From the NCBI GenBank assembly GCA_040904785.1, contig JBBDSV010000051.1, forward strand, positions 1 to 36,919: a stretch of 36,919 nucleotides of DNA, given 5' to 3'. Of this stretch, positions 24,102 through 30,730 are shown piece after piece. The position numbers were made by a program, and so were the translations under genes. The stretch comes from JBBDSV01 sp040904785 (lineage in GTDB: Bacteria; Actinomycetota; Nitriliruptoria; Nitriliruptorales; Nitriliruptoraceae). Within the stretch, counting starts at the first letter, position 1; each line of letters starts with the position of its first letter. The notes below the pieces were generated by a model that was not told where the DNA came from, did no database searches, and saw only the letters and a program-made list of their open reading frames with translations.

Positions 24102-25615
24102 ATCGCACCGAACGCGCGGTACTGCACGGCTTCATCGACGTGCGTCGGTCCGACCGTTGACTCGCCCTCGACGTCAGCGATCGTGCGTGCGACACGCACG
24201 ATCCGGTCGAGTCCACGTGCGGAAAGTCCCAGCGCTTTGGCCGCGTGTTGCGCACGCGCACGGGCGTGTTGACCGACAGCGCGGCTGAGTTCGTCACGCG
24301 TCGCGTCGCGTACCAGACGTCCGCGGCCCCACCGCTGGGCCGCATGCTCGCGTGCGACCGCGACCCTCGCGGCCACGACCGCGGTCGGCTCACCGTCGCT
24401 GGTGTGCGCGGACAGGTCGACGGGTTGCACATCGACGTGGAGGTCGATGCGATCGCGCAATGGTTCCGAAAGTCGGGATCGGTAACGCTCCAGCTCGTCT
24501 GGACGGCATCGGCATGCACGTGCGGGGTCTCCTCGCCGCCCGCAGGGACAACGATTGGTCGTCGCGGCGAGCAGGACGCGACACGCGTACGTGACATGGT
24601 GACGGCCGCGACCGAGGTGAACCTGTGCCGTTTCGAGCGGTTGCCGCAACGTGTCGAGTACTGCGCGACGGAACTCACCGAGTTCGTCGAGCACGAGCAC
24701 ACCGTGATGCGCCAGCGTCATGTCGCCCGGCTGCGGGATGCCGGATCCTCCCCCCACCAGCGCGGCAGCCGTCGTCGGCGGATGAACTTCGCGTAGCGGC
24801 GGCGTGACGTCGATCGTGTCAGTCGAATTGGCCAGCCCCGCGGCTGCGCGAATTGCGGCGACGTCGACGGCGGCAGCATCGTCGAGGTCCGGCAATAGGC
24901 CGCGCACGCGACGGGCGAGCATGGATTTGCCGGTGCCGTTCGGGCCGGACAGCAGAACGTGGTGACCGCCTGCAGCCGCGATCTCGATCGCTCGCCGCGC
25001 GACGGGCTGACCACGAACGTCGGCGAGATCGTCGTCGCCGACTCGCCGCCGCGGCGGATGTCGCTTCACGGGACGTCGGACCCTCGCGCCGCGCAGCAGC
25101 TCGACGACCTCGCGCAGGTGATCGACGCCGACGGCATCGACGCGATCGATGCATCCCAGCTGATGGGCCGTCTGTGTTGCAACGAGCAGTCGTGTCGGCG
25201 TTGACGCCGTCGACCGCGCCAAGCCGCGCGCCACGGTGAGCGCCGTAGCCGCCGGCTGAACCGACGCGTCGAGTCCGAGCTCGCCGACCAGGACCACGCC
25301 GTCGAGCGCATCGGCCGGCACCTGCCCGCTCGCGGCGAGCACCGCGCAGGCGATGGCGAGGTCGAACGCCGATCCTCCCTTGGGCAGATCGGCCGGGGCG
25401 AGATTGAGCACGATCCGGTCCCGCGGCCAGTCGAGACCGCACTGTTGCACGGCGGTGCGAACGCGATCGCCTGCTTCGCGCACTGCCGCGTCGGGCAGAC
25501 CAACGATCCGCAAGGCCGGCAATCCACGTGTCCGGACACACTCGATCACCACCTCGTGCGCGTCGACGCCGATGACCGTCGCCGATCGAGCTCGAGCAAT
25601 CCGTGCGGAGGTCAC
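24098..25615 (-). CDS. comM: ComM/YifB family AAA+ ATPase (Mg chelatase-like)
   Basis: ComM-type proteins are hexameric helicases that aid branch migration when foreign DNA is integrated. The 505-residue product has an N-terminal Lon-like fold domain (PALRIVGLPDAAVREAGDRV, LNLAPADLPKGGSAFDLAIA). The AAA+ core carries Walker A SGPNGTGKSMLARR (about residue 224) and Walker B GVLVLDELGEF. A Cys cluster TTNRCPCG..CRCRPDE follows, then the C-terminal chelatase domain. Two adjacent GTG codons (25618 and 25615) compete as starts. I take the second, which overlaps the yraN stop by 4 bp. With yraN upstream and dprA downstream it forms a DNA-uptake/processing unit. Confidence 0.94.
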   Translation of the reverse strand: MTSARIARARSATVIGVDAHEVVIECVRTRGLPALRIVGLPDAAVREAGDRVRTAVQQCGLDWPRDRIVLNLAPADLPKGGSAFDLAIACAVLAASGQVPADALDGVVLVGELGLDASVQPAATALTVARGLARSTASTPTRLLVATQTAHQLGCIDRVDAVGVDHLREVVELLRGARVRRPVKRHPPRRRVGDDDLADVRGQPVARRAIEIAAAGGHHVLLSGPNGTGKSMLARRVRGLLPDLDDAAAVDVAAIRAAAGLANSTDTIDVTPPLREVHPPTTAAALVGGGSGIPQPGDMTLAHHGVLVLDELGEFRRAVLDTLRQPLETAQVHLGRGRHHVTYACRVLLAATTNRCPCGRRGDPARACRCRPDELERYRSRLSEPLRDRIDLHVDVQPVDLSAHTSDGEPTAVVAARVAVAREHAAQRWGRGRLVRDATRDELSRAVGQHARARAQHAAKALGLSARGLDRIVRVARTIADVEGESTVGPTHVDEAVQYRAFGAM

Positions 25616-25980
25616 CACGCGTCGATCACGTGCGTAACCATCGGCGCCCGTCCGAGGTCGACCGCGACGAGGTCGCCACGAATCGTGCGCACGGGTTGCG
25701 TCAGCTGACGCGCACACTCCGCCGCGAGCAAGCGCAAACGCGCACGTTGCGGCCGTCCCAACGCAGCGACGGCGCCACCGAATCGGGTCGCGTCACGCCG
25801 CGTTTTGACCTCGCACACGACGAGCGTGGCGTCGGCCGGGTCGTGCGCGACGATGTCGACTTCACCGCGCACTTCAGGATGTTCGGGCCGCCAGTTGCGG
25901 GCGATGACGACAAGCCGGTCGCGGGTGACGAGGTGGTGCGCGGCGATGTCTTCACCGAGGGGGCCGATGCCACGCTGCAT
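25612..25980 (-). CDS. yraN: YraN family (UPF0102) nuclease-like protein
   Basis: UPF0102 proteins have a Holliday-junction-resolvase-like nuclease fold and unproven function. The product, about 122 residues from ATG 25980, begins MQRGIGPLGEDIAAHHL and shows the nuclease pattern NWRPEHPEVRGEVDIVAHD followed by LVVCEVKTRR (acid residues and the E-K pair). The open frame extends upstream to an ATG at 26034 and a TTG at 26055. I prefer 25980 because homologs begin shortly before the G..GE motif, but the ribosome binding site is weak. Its stop overlaps the comM start. Confidence 0.88.
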   Translation of the reverse strand: MQRGIGPLGEDIAAHHLVTRDRLVVIARNWRPEHPEVRGEVDIVAHDPADATLVVCEVKTRRDATRFGGAVAALGRPQRARLRLLAAECARQLTQPVRTIRGDLVAVDLGRAPMVTHVIDAW

Positions 25981-26131
25981 GGCCGTCGGCCCCCAGCCGT
26001 CGATCGCGAGTCGATGTGGTGCGCAGATGGACATGCGGCGACCGTAGAGCGGCAAACGCCTCGGGCCAGCGATAGCAACTGCGTGCTTGTGGATGACCGT
26101 CAGCGCACGACGCGGCGTCGGCGTGCCGGCT

Positions 26132-26248
26132 TCAGAAGATGCCGATGGCCCAGAGAATCGCGCCGCCGACCAGCACCCCGGCGGCGACGAGCAGCCAGAT
26201 GTCGTTGCGCTTGTCGTCGCGGTAGCGACGCGTCGCGTCGAACCCCAT
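26132..26248 (-). CDS. Small membrane protein, 38 residues
   Basis: This short ORF reads MGFDATRRYRDDKRNDIW followed by a hydrophobic helix of about 20 residues ending AIGIF. That layout is a basic/acidic cytoplasmic head and a single transmembrane segment. The ATG at 26248 has GGAGGG six bases upstream and starts two bases after the stop of the DUF2469 gene, so it is likely co-translated with it. I recognise no family. The strong ribosome binding site and one clean membrane helix make it a credible gene. Confidence 0.7.
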   Translation of the reverse strand: MGFDATRRYRDDKRNDIWLLVAAGVLVGGAILWAIGIF

Positions 26249-26250
26249 CG

Positions 26251-26565
26251 TCAGCCCTCCAGGAAGCCCGACAACTCGTGCGACTCGTGGTCGAGCTCCT
26301 CGATGTTGACGTCACGGAACGTCAGCACCCGCACCGTGCGAATGAATCGCGCCGTGCGGTACATGTCCCAGACCCATGCGTCGGTCAGCTCGAGTTCGAA
26401 CCACAGATCGTCACCCTCGTGCGGCGTGACGTTCACGTTGTTGCACAGGTAGAACCGCCGTTCGGTCTCGACGACGTACCGGAACATCTGCACCACGTCG
26501 CGGTATTCGCGGTACAGCGACAACTCGAGGTCAGTCTCGAAGGCATCGAGTTCATCGGGCGTCAT
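26251..26565 (-). CDS. DUF2469 family protein
   Basis: This is a conserved actinobacterial protein of unknown function, regularly encoded beside rnhB and yraN. The 104-residue product has the family pattern FETDLELSLYREYRDVV, FRYVVETERRFYLCNNV, ELTDAWVWDMYRTARFI, then VLTFRDVNIEELD. The open frame runs further upstream into the rnhB promoter region, but ATG 26565, with GAGG four bases before it, gives the conserved length. Its promoter must lie in the 61-bp region shared with divergent rnhB. Confidence 0.9.
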   Translation of the reverse strand: MTPDELDAFETDLELSLYREYRDVVQMFRYVVETERRFYLCNNVNVTPHEGDDLWFELELTDAWVWDMYRTARFIRTVRVLTFRDVNIEELDHESHELSGFLEG

Positions 26566-26612
26566 GTGACCTCGACAGACGACGGTGCGGCGGTCGCAGC
26601 GTAGCGTCGCAC

Positions 26613-26618
26613 TAGTCT
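26613..26618 (+). promoter_or_regulatory. Possible -10 box for leaderless rnhB
   Basis: TAGTCT lies eight bases before the rnhB ATG, at the right distance for a leaderless transcript. No recognisable -35 or ribosome binding site accompanies it, so this is weak. The 61-bp divergent spacer must also hold the DUF2469 promoter. Confidence 0.3.
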
Positions 26619-26626
26619 CGTGCCCC

Positions 26627-27319
26627 ATGGCAAACACGTCGCGCGTGGGACACGTCCGCGGTCCGGCTCCGTCGATCACGCGGGAACGTCGCCATTGGGA
26701 TTGCGGTCGCGTCGTGGTCGGCATCGACGAGGTCGGGCGCGGCGCGTGGGCAGGTCCGGTCACCGTCGGTGCGGTCGTACTACGACCTGACCGGCGCATC
26801 TATCGCCTGCGCGATTCGAAGCTGTTGCGTGCCGAGCAGCGGGAGCACCTCGCGCAGCGGATCACCTCGTCTGCGCTGGCAGTGGGCATCGGACACGCCT
26901 CGAACGACGAGATCGATGCCCTCGGCATGAGTCTGGCGCTCCAGCACGCTGCGCTGCGCGCTGTCGACGCACTCGGGGTCGCGCCAGATGTCGCACTCGT
27001 CGACGGGAACTGGGACTTCGCTCGGTCCGTCGGCACGGTGAATGAGACGATCATCCGCGGCGATGCGGTCTCGGCCTCGATCGCCGCCGCTTCGATCGTT
27101 GCCAAGGTGTCGCGCGATGCGCTGCTCGTGGGCGCGGCAGAGCGGTTCCCCGCGTATGCCTTCGCGAGCAACAAGGGCTACCCGACACCAATGCACCGCG
27201 CCGCACTCGCGGCCAACGGTCCCTGCGCGATGCACCGGCACTCGTGGGCACCGATTGCCTCGCTGCGTCAGGCGCGGCTGTTCTCGATGTGCGATGCGAA
27301 CGGCACCGAAGGTCCGTGA
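26627..27319 (+). CDS. rnhB: Ribonuclease HII
   Basis: RNase HII nicks RNA in RNA/DNA hybrids and removes single misincorporated ribonucleotides. The 230-residue product has VVVGIDEVGRGAWAGPVTVG (Asp34 and Glu35), LRDSKLL, ALVDGNWDF with the third acidic residue, and AAASIVAKVSRD with GYPTPMH. It is the only gene on the + strand in the window. It is divergent from DUF2469, and its last 52 bases overlap the end of lepB on the other strand. The ATG at 26627 is chosen over one 14 codons upstream because the upstream residues look random; no ribosome binding site is visible, consistent with a leaderless message. Confidence 0.95.
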   Translation: MANTSRVGHVRGPAPSITRERRHWDCGRVVVGIDEVGRGAWAGPVTVGAVVLRPDRRIYRLRDSKLLRAEQREHLAQRITSSALAVGIGHASNDEIDALGMSLALQHAALRAVDALGVAPDVALVDGNWDFARSVGTVNETIIRGDAVSASIAAASIVAKVSRDALLVGAAERFPAYAFASNKGYPTPMHRAALAANGPCAMHRHSWAPIASLRQARLFSMCDANGTEGP

Positions 27320-27942
27320 CTGAGCAGGCCCGCGTGGTCGGTGGGCCAGATCACGATTGCCGCTCGACCCACGACGTCGGCACGTTCGACGAAGCCGAGT
27401 GAGCGCCGCGAGTCGGACGAATTCGGCCGGTTGTCGCCGAGCACGAAGAGGTGACCGTCGGGAACGACGACAGGCCCGAAGTCGTCGTGGTCCTCGTAGA
27501 CCACGTACGGCTCGTCGATGGCGACATCATTCACACGGACTTCACCGGCAACGATATGCACCTCGTCGCCGGGGAGTCCGATAATGCGCTTGACGTAGTC
27601 GCGTGCGGACAGGGGAACGATCCCGATGAACTGTCCGACACCGCGGACGATCCGGTCGAGGGATCCAGCGTCGTCAGATACCGGCGCGAATCCGTCGCCG
27701 GCGAACACGACGATCTCGCCGCGCTGTGGTGCACGGAACCGGTAGGTGACCTTCTCGACGACCATGCGGTCGTTGATCTGCAGCGTCGGTTCCATCGAGC
27801 TCGACGGGATGTAGAACACCTGCACGACGAAGGTGCGCAGAACGAAGGCGAGAACGAGGGCGATGACGATCAGCACCGGCAGTTCGCGCACGAACGATCG
27901 CGAGCGTGGCGCGTCGGTGGTGTCTCGCTCGTCGCCCGCCAT
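27268..27942 (-). CDS. lepB: Signal peptidase I
   Basis: LepB cleaves signal peptides from secreted proteins at the membrane. The 224-residue product has one N-terminal membrane helix (about residues 20-42). The nucleophile is Ser49 in IPSSSMEPTL, and the general base is Lys118 in DYVKRIIGLPGDEV. The late boxes are GHLFVLGDNRPNSSDSR and VVGRAAIVIWP. The ATG at 27942 lies just after the rplS stop. Its final codons overlap the convergent rnhB by 52 bases. The rplS-lepB-rnhB order is standard; only the rnhB direction is not. Confidence 0.95.
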   Translation of the reverse strand: MAGDERDTTDAPRSRSFVRELPVLIVIALVLAFVLRTFVVQVFYIPSSSMEPTLQINDRMVVEKVTYRFRAPQRGEIVVFAGDGFAPVSDDAGSLDRIVRGVGQFIGIVPLSARDYVKRIIGLPGDEVHIVAGEVRVNDVAIDEPYVVYEDHDDFGPVVVPDGHLFVLGDNRPNSSDSRRSLGFVERADVVGRAAIVIWPTDHAGLLSHGPSVPFASHIENSRA

Positions 27943-27946
27943 CGTG

Positions 27947-28300
27947 TCAGCGGTCGCCTTCGCGGCGCTCCTTGATGCGCGCCTGCTTGCCGATGCGGTC
28001 CCGCAGGTAGTACAGCTTGGCGCGACGGACCTTGCCCCGCCGGTCGACCTCGATCTTCTCGATCACCGGGCTGTGCAGCGGGAACGTGCGCTCGACGCCG
28101 ACACCGAAACTGACCTTGCGCACCGTGAACGTCTCACGGACGCCGCCGCCTTTGCGCGCGATGACGACGCCTTCGAAGACCTGCACACGCGAGCGTGTGC
28201 CCTCGACGACGAGGACGTGGACTTTCACCGTGTCACCCGGACGGAAGTCCGGGATGTCGTCGCGGAGTTGCGACTGCTCGACGAGGTCGACCTTGTTCAT
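27947..28300 (-). CDS. rplS: 50S ribosomal protein L19
   Basis: L19 sits at the 30S-50S interface. The 117-residue product contains FRPGDTVKVHVLVVEGTRSR, QVFEGVVIARKGGG, ETFTVRKVSFGVGVERTFPL and RRAKLYYLRDRIGKQARIKE, in the order usual for the family. The frame is open upstream, but ATG 28300 with GGAAG about eight bases before it gives the correct length. A good promoter lies about 150 bp upstream, implying a leader of about 142 bases. Confidence 0.96.
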   Translation of the reverse strand: MNKVDLVEQSQLRDDIPDFRPGDTVKVHVLVVEGTRSRVQVFEGVVIARKGGGVRETFTVRKVSFGVGVERTFPLHSPVIEKIEVDRRGKVRRAKLYYLRDRIGKQARIKERREGDR

Positions 28301-28448
28301 GGTGTGCACGCTTCCGTGAGTGACGTCTCGGCATCGAGTCCGGGCAGCCGAAGGCGGCGCGTCGCGCGGCGAGCGGCCAGCCACGGGTGGATGGCCCAGG
28401 ATCGACAAGGCGCCCGACACGAGAGCGTACCGGGCACTGGTGGATCGA

Positions 28449-28478
28449 AGGATACGGCGCGTGCCGGCCACGGGTCAA
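28449..28478 (-). promoter_or_regulatory. Promoter of rplS
   Basis: On the minus strand TTGACC (28478-28473) and TATCCT (28454-28449) are 18 bases apart, a good sigma-70-like match. Transcription would start near 28442, leaving a leader of about 142 bases before the L19 start. The leader contains several short GC-rich inverted repeats (for example GGCCA/TGGCC). Confidence 0.6.
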
Positions 28479-28524
28479 CCTGCGGCGACCTCGGCACGCC
28501 TGAGCCCGGCGGCGAGTAGTGGAA

Positions 28525-29298
28525 TCACTCCTCGTCATCGAGCAGATCGGGGTCATTGAGCAGATCGGGTCGCCGACCTGCGGTGATCGCACGCGCCCGT
28601 GCGCGCCGCCACTGGTCGACGGCATCGTGGTCACCTGAGGTGAGCACGTCGGGGACGCCGAGGCCGCGAACGGTCGGCGGCCTCGTGTAGTGCGGATATT
28701 CCAGCAACCCGGCAGCGAACGACTCGTCCTGCGGCGATGCTGCATTGCCGACGATGCCGTCAACCAGGCGCGTCACCGCTTCGATGACGACCGCGGCCGC
28801 GACCTCGCCACCGAACAGGACGTAGTCGCCGATCGAAATCTCCTCGGTGGCGACGAGTTCATGGGCACGTTCGTCGATGCCCTCGTAGCGCCCGCAGACG
28901 AGAACGAAGCGCTCGAGGGCGGCCAACTGCCGCGCGCGTTCCTGCGTGAACGGCCGGCCGCGCGGCGTCAACAGGATCGTCGGCGGGCGGTGGCCACCTG
29001 CGATGTACGCCGCGTCGGGATCCGGATCGTTCGCGAATGCTGCCGGCGGGAGGTCGTTCCACACCGATTCCGCTGCCGCGATGAGTACGTCGGGACGCAT
29101 CACCATGCCCGCGCCACCTCCGTACGGCGCGTCGTCGACGCTGCGGTGCACGCCAGCCGCCCAGTCGCGCAGGTCGTGGACACGGATGTCGAGCCGACCG
29201 TCCGCCCGCGCACGACCGAGCAACGACGCGTCGAGCGGACCGGCGAACCAGTCAGGAAAGATCGTCAAGACGTCGATGCGCGGGCCGACCATCGTCAT
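28525..29298 (-). CDS. trmD: tRNA (guanine37-N1)-methyltransferase
   Basis: TrmD methylates N1 of G37 next to the anticodon and prevents frameshifting. The 257-residue product is a SPOUT protein with IDVLTIFPDWF at the start, VDDAPYGGGAGMVMRPD, ILLTPRGRPFTQ, LVCGRYEGIDERA and EISIGDYVLFGGE around the knot and SAM site, and LLEYPHYTRPPTVRGLGVPDVL. The ATG at 29298 overlaps the rimM stop by 4 bp (ATGA). Confidence 0.97.
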   Translation of the reverse strand: MTMVGPRIDVLTIFPDWFAGPLDASLLGRARADGRLDIRVHDLRDWAAGVHRSVDDAPYGGGAGMVMRPDVLIAAAESVWNDLPPAAFANDPDPDAAYIAGGHRPPTILLTPRGRPFTQERARQLAALERFVLVCGRYEGIDERAHELVATEEISIGDYVLFGGEVAAAVVIEAVTRLVDGIVGNAASPQDESFAAGLLEYPHYTRPPTVRGLGVPDVLTSGDHDAVDQWRRARARAITAGRRPDLLNDPDLLDDEE

Positions 29299-29828
29299 CG
29301 CTCCGAATCTGCGTCGGCGAGATCGACCAGGCCCGCGGGCGGATCGACGAGCTGCAGTTCGACGGACACCTCCGTCTCGACCATGGCGACGTAGTCCTCG
29401 ACGGCCGGCAGCAACCAGGTGCTCCCGTCGCTCCGACGTACCTCGAGCAGGTCGTAGTCGGCGGCGGCCGGCAGTTCGATCCAGGCGCTGACGGTGCCCA
29501 GCATCCCGCCATCGACACCGCGGACGGGCATGCCGACGAGCTCATGCACGAAATACGTGTCGTGGTCGTCGGGATCGAGTGGCGCGGCGGTGACGTCGGC
29601 GCCACGAAGCGACTCGGCCTGTGTGCGATCAGCGATGTCGGCGAAGGTGACGAGCAGCCGCCCCTGGTGCGGGCGCATCGCGACGATGTGTGTGTGCGCA
29701 CCGTCGACCGCGACGGTCTGTCCCGGATCGAACCGTCCAGGAACGTCCGACAGTGGATGCACGACGACCTCGCCGCGCAAGCCGTGCGGTTTGACGACGG
29801 TGCCGATCGTGACCCACGCCGTCGACAC
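29295..29828 (-). CDS. rimM: 16S rRNA processing protein RimM
   Basis: RimM binds S19 and helps mature the 30S head. The 177-residue product starts VSTAWVTIGTVVKPHGLRGEV and contains LLVTFADIADRTQAESLRG, YFVHELVGMPVR, and a PRC-barrel end with LLPAVEDYVAMVE. The frame is open for a long way upstream, but that part overlaps khpA and rpsP and is a shadow. The GTG at 29828 has AGGAGGG just upstream. khpA precedes it and trmD follows. Confidence 0.94.
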   Translation of the reverse strand: MSTAWVTIGTVVKPHGLRGEVVVHPLSDVPGRFDPGQTVAVDGAHTHIVAMRPHQGRLLVTFADIADRTQAESLRGADVTAAPLDPDDHDTYFVHELVGMPVRGVDGGMLGTVSAWIELPAAADYDLLEVRRSDGSTWLLPAVEDYVAMVETEVSVELQLVDPPAGLVDLADADSER

Positions 29829-29845
29829 GCCGCCCTCCTGCGTCG

Positions 29846-30082
29846 TCAGTCGACGATCTCGACCGAGACGTTCTCGTCGTCGAGCGATGCGGCCGCACGC
29901 ACGACCGTGCGCAACGCCTTGGCGGTCCGGCCACGCTTGCCGATCACCTTGCCGAGGTCGTCCTTGTGTACGTAGAGCTCGATGACGGTTTCTCGGTCCT
30001 GGGAGTCGACTTCGACCCGCACGTCGTCGGGCCGGTCGACCAACTGCTTGGCGAGGAACTCGCACACATCGGCAGCTCTCAT
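29846..30082 (-). CDS. khpA: KH-domain RNA-binding protein KhpA (YlqC family)
   Basis: This is a small KH protein; in Gram-positive relatives it pairs with KhpB and affects cell division and mRNA. The 78-residue product consists of one KH domain with VIELYVHKDDLGKVIGKRGR (GKRG loop) followed by TAKALRTVVRAA. The ATG at 30082 overlaps the rpsP stop by 4 bp (ATGA). The rpsP-khpA-rimM-trmD order is conserved. Confidence 0.93.
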   Translation of the reverse strand: MRAADVCEFLAKQLVDRPDDVRVEVDSQDRETVIELYVHKDDLGKVIGKRGRTAKALRTVVRAAASLDDENVSVEIVD

Positions 30083-30522
30083 GCTTCGTCCTTGGTCGCG
30101 GTGTCGTCGCTGTCGGCTTCACCCGCATCTTCGGTGGACGCCTCGTCGTCAGCATCTTCGACGGCGTTGTCGGCCTGCGCCGCTTCAGCGGCTTCCGCGG
30201 CCTTCGCGCGGGCCTTCTTCGACAGCCGCGGCTTCGCGGCGTCCCGCACCCGCGCGGGTTCGTCGCCGGGCTTGAACTGCTCCCACACCCCGACGATGCG
30301 CAGCAGCTTCTCGACGGCAGCGGTGGGCTGGGCGCCGTGGCGAAGCCAATGCAGCGCCCGTTCTTCATCGATGCGGATGCCGGACGGTTCTTCCATCGGG
30401 TGGTATTCCCCGATGATCTCGATGAATCGCCCGTTGCGGGGCGCGCGGGAGTCGGTCGCGACGACACGGAAGTGCGGGCGCTTGACAGCGCCCTCGCGCC
30501 GCAGGCGGAGCTTGACGGCCAT
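30079..30522 (-). CDS. rpsP: 30S ribosomal protein S16 with long acidic tail
   Basis: S16 is a small-subunit assembly protein. The first 85 or so residues match the family (MAVKLRLRREGAVKRPHFRV, GRFIEIIGEYHP, ERALHWLRHGAQPT). About 60 further residues are Lys/Ala-rich and then Glu/Asp-rich, giving 147 residues in all; S16 tails of this type are known in actinobacteria. The ATG at 30522 has GAGGA six bases upstream. The 208-bp spacer upstream carries a candidate promoter. Confidence 0.96.
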   Translation of the reverse strand: MAVKLRLRREGAVKRPHFRVVATDSRAPRNGRFIEIIGEYHPMEEPSGIRIDEERALHWLRHGAQPTAAVEKLLRIVGVWEQFKPGDEPARVRDAAKPRLSKKARAKAAEAAEAAQADNAVEDADDEASTEDAGEADSDDTATKDEA

Positions 30523-30689
30523 AAAACGTCCTCGTGGTTCGTGTCAGGCGCGGTGCACACTGACGGATGGAGCAGCCAGTACCCGCACGATCGAACCGCG
30601 GCCGAGGAACATTCGCGGTGATGGTGGGGCGGGGACTGCCGGTGGCGGACACGCGCGGGAGAAAGTTCTCGGGCGCGTGCGGTGGCGGC

Positions 30690-30720
30690 ATGCTATCGGA
30701 CCACACGACGGTCGGGCCAA
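30690..30720 (-). promoter_or_regulatory. Candidate promoter of rpsP-khpA-rimM-trmD
   Basis: On the minus strand TTGGCC (30720-30715) and TAGCAT (30695-30690) are 19 bases apart, just after the ffh stop. A transcript would have a leader of about 160 bases before rpsP. The spacing is longer than optimal and the -35 is imperfect, so confidence is limited. Confidence 0.4.
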
Positions 30721-30730
30721 CACATCGGTG

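Noticed and set aside
29829..30560. Upstream extension of the rimM frame over khpA and rpsP
   Set aside because: The true khpA and rpsP genes occupy this DNA in other frames and match conserved families.
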